Assembly (NCBI GenBank): GCA_026988155.1
Contig: JALSLW010000074.1
Span: 1 to 64,000 of the forward strand
DNA from: Methylomonas sp.
GTDB lineage: Bacteria; Pseudomonadota; Gammaproteobacteria; Methylococcales; Methylomonadaceae
DNA length: 64,000 nucleotides
Direction of reading: 5' to 3'
Under the pieces are notes generated by a model. It did no database searches, had not been told where the DNA came from, and saw only the letters and a list, made by a program, of their open reading frames with translations. Shown piece by piece: positions 16,198-24,887 of the stretch; the stretch's first letter is position 1, and every line of letters begins with the position of its first letter. The translations under genes and the position numbers were made by a program.

Positions 16198-19100
16198 CTA
16201 GAAAGGAATTCTCACTCCTATTTCTATCATATGGCTAGAAATATCACTCTGGCCAAGCCGAGTTTCATACATGACAAAAGCTGATCGCCCATAATCAAAG
16301 GTTGCATTTAATGATGCGCCTATATTGAAATAATTTCGATCAACGTTTTCTGTAGCAATTGATAACACCCCGCCATTGGTATTGCTATTCACAAAGCTTG
16401 CAGTTATATTTCTTGAGCTGTCCATATATTGATGCTCCCATTCAAATCTTGCGGCGGGTGACAGGACGCCCCAAGACTGGCTCCAATTAAAGGCAAGCTG
16501 TCCTCCCAGAACAGTGGTAAAAGAATTTACAGCCTGTTCGCCAATTCTTAAAGCAAAACCATGGCCGCCAGATTCCTGATAGCCTTCTATATCTAAAACC
16601 TGGTATTCCAGACGGGCATAGCTGTTTAATTGCCATTGCTGCCAATTAATGTCTTTTCCAAAGCTAACTGCAACATCATACTCGTTACCTTCTGGCGTAC
16701 TGCTAGCCGCATAATCTGTACCATCATACCGAATATTACGATCGGCTTCGTAATCATGAAAGCCATAAGCTAAAATCCAGTCTACATAAAAGGATTTAGG
16801 CAGATAGTAACTACCATAAAAAGAGGCTGAAATTGCATTGGCATCCATCTCCCCCCTAGACTGGTCATATCGGGTATTTGTATGCCCATAGCCAAAGGCT
16901 GTCCCCATAACCAATTCGTCATTGAAACGGTAGTCCATACCCACCGTCACTCCCTGGGTACTGAACTCAAAACCGGTTTCTCTGTTCGTTTGGTCTTTGT
17001 CACCCACATTTATTTTACCGTGAATAAAAAAGCCGAACCTTTCATTTTCAACAATATCTGAACTCGCACCTCCACCTCCACCTAAAGGTTCACTTCCAGA
17101 TGCCAATATTTTACCTACTGGAAGAGACTCACCCTGTATATTCATTGTCAGTCCATCTGCAGAAAAGCCACGTTGCCCTCGACGTAAATCACCTAGTCGC
17201 TGCATCAGGTTTTTTAACTGTGTTGTGCCTAATGTAATTCCAGTGCTACCCATAGAACCCACTTCAGTAGGCAATAATTGCTGCAATATGTCTTTCAGTT
17301 CATTTTCAGTGAACTCACCTTGAAGCATTTCTGTACAGCGAGCCACTAAATCACCAACCGCTCCATCACATGCTCCGGTAAGCATTTTAGCCATCTGTTT
17401 TTGTTCTGGACTCAGGCCAGGCAATTCTTCTAAAGAAGATTGCGTGTTTTCAATGGTAACGATCATTTGCTGAAAATCCCCTAGCGTCGTACCCTGTACA
17501 TTTGACAATGCAAACCGAAAGCTCTCACTGCGATCATTTGTAAAGTCGTTATTGATCGGCACCCTAACTATTTTCGTAGAGTCATCCCCTTGACTCCAGT
17601 TTAAAGTACCACTAACAGGCGTGTAACCGACACTGTCACCCGCAGTAAAATCATTGCCTTCTAAAATTATATTTGAAGTTGCATAGTCAACAGAAATAAC
17701 ACCATTGACACCGCCTTGTCGTATAACTTCAACCTTCAAAAAAGAACCTTCTGTGACCGATTCAGTACTTTTTGTAAGCGTGATAGTTCCCGTAGATTGC
17801 TGATCAATTATTGAAACGGTGACTGGTTCCACAAACTCTAAATCATTTGAGTCAAAGGTAATTTTAAATGACTCAGTCGATTCGGCATTGGCATCTTTAT
17901 TGGTTACGATCTTAATGGTTTTACTGCCAGTCTCCTTGTCTGCCCAAGTTAATATACCTGAAGTTTCTATGTAGTCCTCGCCGGCGAGTGCGCTCACATT
18001 TTCAGTTTGATAATTAATCGACAAAGCACCGTCTAAACCATTTTCACGGGTTAATGTGATTTGTGCCTCTACACCTTCGTTAACGGAAACATAGCTTTCT
18101 TCTACTAGAAGATTCCCGAGGGGTGGGAGTACATCATCAACAACAATAGTAACATTGGCCGTATTTTCCAGAATACTCACACCGGCTGTTGCATTAGACA
18201 ATTGAATGCTAAACTCCACAGAATCATCATTCTGCGTGTCAGTCAGTATTTCTATCTCAAATACTTTAGCTCCGCTTTCTTGATCGTTCCAGGACAAAGT
18301 GCCAGAAGCGGCTACATAGTTAGAACCGGCAGTTGCTGTGCCTCCATCCGTTTTATAGTCCACAGAAATTGCACCGTCTGCACCACCATTTCTCGTCACG
18401 GCAATTATTGCCTTATCACCTTCCCTGGCAGTAATGGCAGTATTGATAAAAGATAAAATACCGGGCTCTGTGGCATCAGTAATACTAACTGTCGTCACCC
18501 CAGTTTTAATGATTGCTTGATTACTTGTATTGAATAATTGGACTTCAAACGACTCCTTCGACTCGACCTCTGAGTCTTTTAGAATGGGAATGTCGAATGT
18601 TTTACTGCCGTCTTCCTGGTCATCCCAAGATAAAGTGCCTGATCTGTGCGTGTAGTCGGAACCGCTTAAAGCAGAACCCTCAATAGTCTGAAAATCAACC
18701 GAAACAGCACCATCTGCACCGTTTATTCTGTTCACAGTAATGTGTGCTACTTTACCTTCATCCGCATTTACGGCCACACTTTCGAAAACGAACTCTCCTG
18801 GAATATCATTATCGTTTATTGTAACGGTATGATTTTTAGTTAGAATGTTGCAAGATGAGGTTGTGGACAATGTAGAGCCAAGGCCCCTGCAATTAAAAAG
18901 AGCTATAGTAAAAGCTTCTTCAGACTCTACGATCAAATCATCGGTAATCTTAACGGAGATAAATTTTGGATCAGTGTCATTTTCCCCCCAAGTCAGCATG
19001 CCGTCACCTAACAAATCATAATCTATGCTACTAGTTGCCCCCTGCCCTATCACGAACCTATACTCAACTGAAATTTTCGGAGCAGGGCCTTTTACTTTTC

Positions 19101-19251
19101 TTTCCACTTTTAACTGAATACTTTTATCGCCTTCATCAACCTGGCTACTCGAGATTGAAAAACCGACCAAATCAATCTCCATAGCAATTGCCATATGAGG
19201 TAAAACAAAACCTAGAAAAAATAAAAATACAGGAATAAAATACTTTCTCAT
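16198..19251 (-). CDS. Calx-beta repeat autotransporter (type Va-like surface protein)
   Basis: About 1017 residues. A Sec signal peptide (MRKYFIPVFLFFLGFVLPHM, cleaved near AIA) is followed by five tandem Calx-beta domains of about 110 residues each. Each repeats the pattern DEG, DGAVSVDFQT, SGTLSWDDQE, SKTF and SIxD. A helical linker with two Cys residues, LxxLRRGQRGFS and a Gly run then leads to a C-terminal autotransporter beta-barrel of about 270 residues ending in Phe (EIGVRIPF). The passenger would be surface-exposed and probably binds calcium or mediates adhesion. The upstream frame to 19314 is not signal-like, so the ATG at 19251 is chosen. A TATAAT box lies 31 bases before it. It follows the kinase gene in the same direction. 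Nothing shows a direct T6SS role. Confidence 0.88.
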   Translation of the reverse strand: MRKYFIPVFLFFLGFVLPHMAIAMEIDLVGFSISSSQVDEGDKSIQLKVERKVKGPAPKISVEYRFVIGQGATSSIDYDLLGDGMLTWGENDTDPKFISVKITDDLIVESEEAFTIALFNCRGLGSTLSTTSSCNILTKNHTVTINDNDIPGEFVFESVAVNADEGKVAHITVNRINGADGAVSVDFQTIEGSALSGSDYTHRSGTLSWDDQEDGSKTFDIPILKDSEVESKESFEVQLFNTSNQAIIKTGVTTVSITDATEPGILSFINTAITAREGDKAIIAVTRNGGADGAISVDYKTDGGTATAGSNYVAASGTLSWNDQESGAKVFEIEILTDTQNDDSVEFSIQLSNATAGVSILENTANVTIVVDDVLPPLGNLLVEESYVSVNEGVEAQITLTRENGLDGALSINYQTENVSALAGEDYIETSGILTWADKETGSKTIKIVTNKDANAESTESFKITFDSNDLEFVEPVTVSIIDQQSTGTITLTKSTESVTEGSFLKVEVIRQGGVNGVISVDYATSNIILEGNDFTAGDSVGYTPVSGTLNWSQGDDSTKIVRVPINNDFTNDRSESFRFALSNVQGTTLGDFQQMIVTIENTQSSLEELPGLSPEQKQMAKMLTGACDGAVGDLVARCTEMLQGEFTENELKDILQQLLPTEVGSMGSTGITLGTTQLKNLMQRLGDLRRGQRGFSADGLTMNIQGESLPVGKILASGSEPLGGGGGASSDIVENERFGFFIHGKINVGDKDQTNRETGFEFSTQGVTVGMDYRFNDELVMGTAFGYGHTNTRYDQSRGEMDANAISASFYGSYYLPKSFYVDWILAYGFHDYEADRNIRYDGTDYAASSTPEGNEYDVAVSFGKDINWQQWQLNSYARLEYQVLDIEGYQESGGHGFALRIGEQAVNSFTTVLGGQLAFNWSQSWGVLSPAARFEWEHQYMDSSRNITASFVNSNTNGGVLSIATENVDRNYFNIGASLNATFDYGRSAFVMYETRLGQSDISSHMIEIGVRIPF

Positions 19252-19281
19252 GACACTACCTTTAAATAAACTATTACCAAC

Positions 19282-19287
19282 ATTATA
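19282..19287 (-). promoter_or_regulatory. possible -10 box for the autotransporter gene
   Basis: TATAAT on the minus strand lies 31 bases upstream of the ATG in a very AT-rich spacer after the kinase gene. No convincing -35 box stands 16 to 18 bases before it. The autotransporter may therefore be transcribed partly on its own. Confidence 0.4.
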
Positions 19288-19333
19288 CTTTTTTACAAAA
19301 TAAAAAAAACACAAAAATAATTATCCTATTACT

Positions 19334-20770
19334 TCAATCTGTCAGACCAGAACTCAAAATATGGCTTTTTAATTCCAGCAATTCCTGATCTTTAGGCACG
19401 GCCTCCAAGCCCTCTTCAAGCTTTGCCAGGCTGGCCACATATTTTCCGGCTTCAAACAGTTCTGTAGCCTGCTGCTCAGTAATCAAGGCAATTTTTTTAA
19501 GACCTTTCTGCGCCTGCTGATTGTATGGATCAATACTTAAAACCTGCCTGTATGCCCACAGTGCATTACTGCCAGAAGGGGCTGTTAAATAACCCACTTC
19601 AAAATGTATTTGAGCCAACTCTAAAAAATCATTAACCGCTAACTGCTGTTCTGGAGAGAGCTCGAAGGTTTTATTATCAACAACATCCAGCTCATTAAAA
19701 ACATAATAATAACCGCTAGCTAAAGCCAAAAGAGTAATTATTGCAAATCCGCCCAATATTTTTGGCCAAATAGATTTAGGCTCAATTTTGGCTAAAAAAG
19801 CATCAACCGTCGCAATGCGCCGCTCACTTTTTAAAGCTAAGGCATCATTTATCGCCAACCGCTGTCTTCTGTCCAATCCCTGAATAATAGGCACTTCCAA
19901 GTTAAGTTCTAATGCCTTTTCCGCAGACAGCCTTCCGTACGGGTGCTTGCCTGCAAGAATTTCATAACAGACGCAGGCTAAAGCATACACATCGTCAGCT
20001 GGGGAGGGAGGCTTTCCCTGTAGCATTTCAAGGCTGGCATAGGCTGGCGTCAAGGCTCCCAGGTCACGGGCATTAAAGACAGTATCGGCTGGATACATTT
20101 CTGAATTCACTGCAGCACAGGCAATACCAAAATCAAGCACCTTAACGCTTCCTTCATCGGTAATCATCACATTACCCGGCTTAAAATCAGAATGAATAAT
20201 ATTTTTTCTATGGGCATATGCCAGCGCAAGAAACAGACCTTTCATACTGTACCAGGCCTTTTTAAAAGGCATTCCCCCAGAACATTGTTCTTTGATAAAT
20301 TTAGAAAGTGACTGGCCTTCAAGCAATTCCATAACCATAAAAACATTTTTTCCATCCCTGTCAAAGTCATAAACAGTCACAATATTAGGATGTGCCAGCA
20401 ATTGAGATTTTTTAGTTTCTCTTTGCAGGGCAATAAATAATTCAGGGTCATCTCTAAATTCATCATTCAGTACTTTTATCGCGACATCTGGCTGATGATC
20501 TTTAGCCTCTTGTCTACGCAAATCTGTAGCTCGGTATACGGTACCCATCCCACCACTTCCAAGTATCTCCTTTAGAACAAAACGATGCTGCAAGATTGAA
20601 CCAATAGTTAGCTTCCCAGCCGGTTTGCTAGTCAGGGTATCCGTCTCAGCTTTTACAATAACAGTTTCATCATTATTAATGCCTGACTTCATAACCGTTT
20701 TATCTAGCTGATCAGAAACTGATGAAATCATGACTGTTTCATCATTTTTATTATTATCAGAAACTTTCAT
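19334..20770 (-). CDS. membrane serine/threonine protein kinase with Thr-Val tail motifs and TPR-like periplasmic end
   Basis: About 478 residues. A 50-residue N-terminal tail holds three similar motifs (NDETVM, LDKTVM, NDETVI; Thr 12, 25 and 36). The kinase domain (about 60 to 320) shows the loop GSGGMG (71 to 76), Lys99 in VAIK, the catalytic loop HSDFKPGN (193 to 200) and DFG (213 to 215). A single membrane segment (about 334 to 354) precedes TPR-like repeats (AYRQVLSIDPYNQQAQKGLK and SLAKLEEGLEAVPKDQELLE). HSD replaces the usual HRD, so this is a non-RD kinase, likely not needing activation-loop phosphorylation. The ATG at 20770 is preferred over an upstream TTG; it starts 16 bases after the caspase gene. 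It is the only PpkA candidate here, but lacks the vWA domain of Pseudomonas PpkA. Confidence 0.9.
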   Translation of the reverse strand: MKVSDNNKNDETVMISSVSDQLDKTVMKSGINNDETVIVKAETDTLTSKPAGKLTIGSILQHRFVLKEILGSGGMGTVYRATDLRRQEAKDHQPDVAIKVLNDEFRDDPELFIALQRETKKSQLLAHPNIVTVYDFDRDGKNVFMVMELLEGQSLSKFIKEQCSGGMPFKKAWYSMKGLFLALAYAHRKNIIHSDFKPGNVMITDEGSVKVLDFGIACAAVNSEMYPADTVFNARDLGALTPAYASLEMLQGKPPSPADDVYALACVCYEILAGKHPYGRLSAEKALELNLEVPIIQGLDRRQRLAINDALALKSERRIATVDAFLAKIEPKSIWPKILGGFAIITLLALASGYYYVFNELDVVDNKTFELSPEQQLAVNDFLELAQIHFEVGYLTAPSGSNALWAYRQVLSIDPYNQQAQKGLKKIALITEQQATELFEAGKYVASLAKLEEGLEAVPKDQELLELKSHILSSGLTD

Positions 20771-20786
20771 CAGCAATTATTTTTAT

Positions 20787-23072
20787 CTATTGAGTAGCAG
20801 GGACGAAAAAAAACGGACTTCCTTCGTGCCCGGCATGAAGCATTGCAGAATATTGAGGAGCTTGTATAAAACCAATCAATGAGGCCGTTTTTTTAACATA
20901 CCCGGAAACTGCTCTGAAAAGTTCATAATCCTCCATTAGCCCCTCGTTCTGTTTAAGCACTTTTAAAAAGGCCTTGGCAAAAATTGAATGTTGCCCGCCC
21001 CCGCTATCTAAAACTGGCTTTTCCCCTCCTGAGGTCATCACCGTTCGAGCTTTACGTTTGACCATAAATTCCAGCCATTTTGTTCGCTTTTCTTCTGCCA
21101 TTTGCTCTGGGAGTCTTGCAATAGAGCCTTTTGTCATTGCACCTGAATAGCAAGAATCGGCAACAACCAAAATATGTCTAGCTGAGATAATGTTTAAATA
21201 TTCGGTAATGCTGTGGCTTGATACCCAGTTGGCTGAATTGTCCATTTCTGCATCTGTCGGCAGCCAATAGGCACTTTGATCTGCCTTATCAATTTCACCG
21301 TGGCCGGCATAATAAATTAATAGATTATCTTTTCCTGTCAAAATTTTACGCAAATCATTTAAGGCAGTCATCACCTGATGCCTGTTAGCATTGATCAGCA
21401 ATGTGGTTTTATAGCCATAGCGTGTCCGCAGCACCTCTTCCACTGCCCTAGCATCATTCACAGAGGTTTTTAGCGATGGCAGCTGTGTATAGTCTTTATT
21501 GCCAATGACCAATGCATAAAAGCGTCCAAAATCAACTGATGTGTAGATATTGGACGTTGCTCTGAATGGCAAACTCTGGCGACTAACGTCAAAGTCAACG
21601 CCTTTTGCCAATAGATTAAATGACAATTTACCCGGGGCTCCCTGTTTATAGTTTGCAATAATTTCAACTGGGTTGAGTTCACTCTCTATATCAATCATTT
21701 TTTGAAACACCCCATTGCCATCTACCGGAGTGAGCTGTCCATTAATCATCAATGTTTGCAGTTTTTTTACACCAAGCACTTTACCGATCACTTTTTTACT
21801 GCGCTGAATTGATCTTAATTGGTAACTGGGCATTCCGCGGGTTAAAAGCATAGGCGGTTCAATAATTTCAATACCCGCCTGAGCAAATATTATGTTTCCC
21901 TGCGTTTCCAAATGACTGATAACTTTTTCATTTTCTGCAATATGACTCTTAAGCTGCTTTATCTGTCTGCCTATTGCCAACAAGTCAGCTTTTGCTATTT
22001 CCAATTTCCCCCGCAACTGCTCAATTGCCAGTTTTTCTTGAGTAGAGGCGGCAACTTTAGACTTACCCCCTATTTGCTTCATATCTCTTTTAATACGAAT
22101 ATTTACATTATTATATTCATTTTCCTTTACTCTCAATAGCCTTTGCTGGTTTTCCAATTGCACATAATATGAAGAAACTGTAGCCTGGCTGTCTTTATTA
22201 ATCGTGTTCTGAATTGTTGTCAACTTATCCTTTTGGCTGCTATATTTTTTTTGATTCTGTTGTAAATCATTTTCTAACTTTACGACCAATTCACGGTCAA
22301 CATTTTTTTTGCTTTTTTCTTGATCCAGCCTCTGCCGGTTTATTTTCAGCCTATTTTCAATAGCTCTTAATCTTTTTTGCTGCCTGGAATAGCTTTGCCG
22401 AGAACGATTTAGCTGCCGCTGCAATTGATTTGCCTTTTGCTGATAACGAGCCGAGACTGTTTTTAAATCCTGTATCTGCTTTTCATAACCAGCCGAAACT
22501 GTTGCCTCTGTTACCGAAGCAAATTCTAAGTCGGTATCTTCTAATCCTGATGCTTTTCTATACCAATTCAGTGCTTCAGGCAGATTTTTCTCTACCCCCA
22601 AGCCTTTTTCATATAAATGACCAAGGTTAATCTGGGCTCTGGAGTTTCCCTGCTCAGCAGCTTTTCTATACCATTTTACCGCCAGTTTTGCATCAGCCAG
22701 ACCGCCAAGGCCTTTTTCATAAATTTCCCCTACAATCACCTGGGCTTCAGCATTGCCATTTTTAGCCAGGGGCAGCCAAACCTTTAAAGAAGATGCATAA
22801 TTTGACCGATCATAGGCAATATATTCACCGCCCCTAATTTCACAGTCGCCGGCCGTCGTTTTAATAGGCCGTCTAGATGACAGATAAGTCATTTTACTGC
22901 CTAATTTACGAAGCTGTCCTGGCAACAGGCAATCCACCACATAGAGCTTATCTGTTTCCGATGCGCTATAGCCTTCTGTAGCTTTTACCCCATCAGTATT
23001 GTTTACTGGCCCAGACTGACACCCCATTAAAGCTAAAAATAGCAAATAAATAATTATTTTTAGATTCACCAT
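20787..23072 (-). CDS. caspase-like (peptidase C14) lipoprotein with Sel1 repeats and coiled coil
   Basis: About 761 residues. A lipoprotein signal (IIIYLLFLALMGC, lipid Cys18, Gln at +2, so probably outer membrane) is followed by two Sel1 repeats (about 107 to 175), a long Gln/Lys/Arg-rich coiled coil (about 195 to 395), a beta-rich segment (about 405 to 495), and a caspase domain from about 515 to 730. The caspase part has YALVIGNKDYTQLPSLKTSV, YYAGHGE (catalytic His591) and VVADSCYSGA (catalytic Cys641), so the dyad is intact. Bacterial orthocaspases usually cut after Arg or Lys. The ATG at 23072 is preferred over a TTG at 23078. The kinase follows within 16 bases, so the two are very likely one operon. 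Substrate unknown. Confidence 0.9.
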   Translation of the reverse strand: MVNLKIIIYLLFLALMGCQSGPVNNTDGVKATEGYSASETDKLYVVDCLLPGQLRKLGSKMTYLSSRRPIKTTAGDCEIRGGEYIAYDRSNYASSLKVWLPLAKNGNAEAQVIVGEIYEKGLGGLADAKLAVKWYRKAAEQGNSRAQINLGHLYEKGLGVEKNLPEALNWYRKASGLEDTDLEFASVTEATVSAGYEKQIQDLKTVSARYQQKANQLQRQLNRSRQSYSRQQKRLRAIENRLKINRQRLDQEKSKKNVDRELVVKLENDLQQNQKKYSSQKDKLTTIQNTINKDSQATVSSYYVQLENQQRLLRVKENEYNNVNIRIKRDMKQIGGKSKVAASTQEKLAIEQLRGKLEIAKADLLAIGRQIKQLKSHIAENEKVISHLETQGNIIFAQAGIEIIEPPMLLTRGMPSYQLRSIQRSKKVIGKVLGVKKLQTLMINGQLTPVDGNGVFQKMIDIESELNPVEIIANYKQGAPGKLSFNLLAKGVDFDVSRQSLPFRATSNIYTSVDFGRFYALVIGNKDYTQLPSLKTSVNDARAVEEVLRTRYGYKTTLLINANRHQVMTALNDLRKILTGKDNLLIYYAGHGEIDKADQSAYWLPTDAEMDNSANWVSSHSITEYLNIISARHILVVADSCYSGAMTKGSIARLPEQMAEEKRTKWLEFMVKRKARTVMTSGGEKPVLDSGGGQHSIFAKAFLKVLKQNEGLMEDYELFRAVSGYVKKTASLIGFIQAPQYSAMLHAGHEGSPFFFVPATQ

Positions 23073-23108
23073 CGCCAATTACCCACTGAAAAACCTGATA
23101 CCTGTTCG

Positions 23109-23137
23109 ACTCTAATTGGTATGCCCCTATTAATCAA
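23109..23137 (-). promoter_or_regulatory. possible sigma-70 promoter for the caspase-kinase operon
   Basis: On the minus strand TTGATT (23137 to 23132) and TAGAGT (23114 to 23109) are separated by 17 bases, 36 bases upstream of the start codon. The -10 box matches the consensus at four of six positions. Confidence 0.45.
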
Positions 23138-23225
23138 CAGATATTTTAGGTAATAATTCACATTCGACCTTTGTTAATCTGCGGTACTTCTATCACTTTT
23201 GTACAAATAGGTTAATTAAAATGAA

Positions 23226-23254
23226 TTGAAAATTATCTGCAACAGAATTATAGT
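23226..23254 (+). promoter_or_regulatory. sigma-70 promoter for yajQ
   Basis: TTGAAA (23226 to 23231) and TATAGT (23249 to 23254) are separated by 17 bases and lie 34 bases upstream of the yajQ ATG. The match to the consensus is good at both boxes. Confidence 0.65.
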
Positions 23255-23287
23255 TACGGCTTATTCATTTACTCCAAGATAAATACG

Positions 23288-23773
23288 ATGCCATCATTTG
23301 ATATTGTTTCTGAATTTGACGCACATGAAGTCCATAATGCCGTAGACCAAGCCAATAAAGAAGTGACTACCCGTTTTGACTTTAAAGGATCTAACGCTCA
23401 GTTTGAGCTACAAGATGGCAGTATTTTAATGAAGGCAGAATCAAGCTTTCAATTGCAGCAAATGCTGCCCATTCTGTTTGCAAAGATGACAAAGCGTGGA
23501 GTTGATATTGCTTGCATGGAATCTGGAAATATACAGGATACAGGAAAAACAGCTCAGCAGCCTATTACCCTTAACCAAGGCATTGAAACGCCTATTGCCA
23601 AAAAAATTGTCAAGTTAATTAAAGATAAGAAGCTTAAGGTTCAAACTGCCATTCAGGGGGAAAAACTAAGGGTAACGGGAAAAAAAAGAGATGATTTGCA
23701 GCAAGTCATTGCTATGCTTAAAGCGGAAGATTCAATAGAGCTTCCTTTACAATTTGAAAACTTTAGAGATTAA
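23288..23773 (+). CDS. yajQ: YajQ family nucleotide-binding protein
   Basis: 161 residues, normal for the family. The start MPSFDIVSEFDAHEVHNAVD and the following TTRFDFKGSNAQFEL are diagnostic, as is the C-terminal LKAEDSIELPLQFENFRD. YajQ proteins are small cytoplasmic proteins with two ferredoxin-like folds. Some bind cyclic di-GMP and act with transcription factors to control virulence genes, as shown for Xanthomonas. The gene stands alone on the plus strand, divergent from the caspase operon, with its own promoter and a downstream terminator. The start is the ATG at 23288; there is only a weak ribosome binding site (CCAAGATAAATACG). Confidence 0.95.
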   Translation: MPSFDIVSEFDAHEVHNAVDQANKEVTTRFDFKGSNAQFELQDGSILMKAESSFQLQQMLPILFAKMTKRGVDIACMESGNIQDTGKTAQQPITLNQGIETPIAKKIVKLIKDKKLKVQTAIQGEKLRVTGKKRDDLQQVIAMLKAEDSIELPLQFENFRD

Positions 23774-23825
23774 AAGCATTAAAAAAGCAACATCGACTCA
23801 GGCGTGTTTTGTCATTGCAATCAGC

Positions 23826-23867
23826 GAGAGGAATCTAACGGAGCAAATCACCCTCTCAATTTTTTTT
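23826..23867 (+). terminator. probable intrinsic terminator after yajQ
   Basis: GAGAGG (23826 to 23831) can pair with CCTCTC (23852 to 23857) across a 20-base loop, and a run of eight T follows at 23860. The stem is short and the loop long, so efficiency is uncertain. Confidence 0.5.
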
Positions 23868-23975
23868 GTTTCTCGGCAATCGCTATCTCTGCATTCTTGT
23901 TACATCTATGAAACTATTACACACCCGGAATGAAATAGCTTTTATCTTTCTTGAACAATCAGTATGGACGTGCAT

Positions 23976-24887
23976 TTATTTGACTGGCCTATGCCTTTTC
24001 CAAATAAAAAAGGAAATAAGTACCAGTGACAGCCATCCTGCAACTAAATATCCTACAACACCATCATAATAGGAACTAACCAGATAATAATACTCTGACT
24101 CGGCATTAGTATTAAAATAATCCTTGCCTAATTTTATCTGCCACACCCATGCTGCATGACAGCCAATGCAAATGCCTATGCTACTGGCAAACTGGGTTCT
24201 AATAGTCGCTAAGAAAATACCGACAATCAGTAAAGCTATAAAAGCTGAAATAATTTCAGGGTTCAAAACATTGGAAAAAGCTTCTGCCATTAACTGAAAG
24301 CCGCTTCCTAAGTTAAGCTCCTGAAAGGGAATATCTGTTTTTGTCTTTACAAAATGAAAAGCAGAGTAATAGCCTGCAGTTATTAAAACAGCTAAACGAA
24401 CCGGCATTTTTTTTCTTAGCCCTGCCAGTAAAATTCCACTAAAAATAGGCTCCTCACCCAGAGAAATTAATGTTGCAAGCAATAAAGCAAGTGAAGCTCT
24501 AGAGGCAATGGCTCCAACTGACCACTCTCTCGTTTGGTCAATTACACTAATATCCAGCACATATAAAACGACCATTACAGGCATCAGCGTTACCAGTCCC
24601 AACAGCATCCCTTGCCCAACCTGCTTCAAAAAAGTATTTTTAGCCGCAAACCCGATATCTGACCAAGTCAGCCTTAAATAATGTCGTAACGGAAAAATAC
24701 TGAGTAGCAGGAAAACTTGGGCTGCTTTGCTGACGAGCTTGCGCATTGATAAAACATCGCCTGTCATCATCAATATGAAATAACTGAATACAGAAGATAA
24801 CGCTGCAAAAAACAGCAATATTAGCAACGGAACAAATGCATAGTAAATTGTTTTCAGTAAACCCTGCGCGGTTATACCTTGTTGCAT
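23976..24887 (-). CDS. CPBP-family intramembrane protease-like protein
   Basis: About 303 residues with roughly eight hydrophobic segments. The CPBP (Abi) family motif region reads LGEEPIFSGILLAGLRKK, with the two Glu of the active site, and the second motif is YYSAFHFV with its His. A third His-containing segment (CIGCHAAWVW) follows. In most family members the first motif is EExxxR; here Ser stands where Arg is expected. The start overlaps the rsmE stop as TAATG at 24887, with a run of six G upstream acting as ribosome binding site, so it is translationally coupled to rsmE. The upstream alternative at 24905 overlaps rsmE more. Substrate and role are unknown. Confidence 0.78.
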   Translation of the reverse strand: MQQGITAQGLLKTIYYAFVPLLILLFFAALSSVFSYFILMMTGDVLSMRKLVSKAAQVFLLLSIFPLRHYLRLTWSDIGFAAKNTFLKQVGQGMLLGLVTLMPVMVVLYVLDISVIDQTREWSVGAIASRASLALLLATLISLGEEPIFSGILLAGLRKKMPVRLAVLITAGYYSAFHFVKTKTDIPFQELNLGSGFQLMAEAFSNVLNPEIISAFIALLIVGIFLATIRTQFASSIGICIGCHAAWVWQIKLGKDYFNTNAESEYYYLVSSYYDGVVGYLVAGWLSLVLISFFIWKRHRPVK

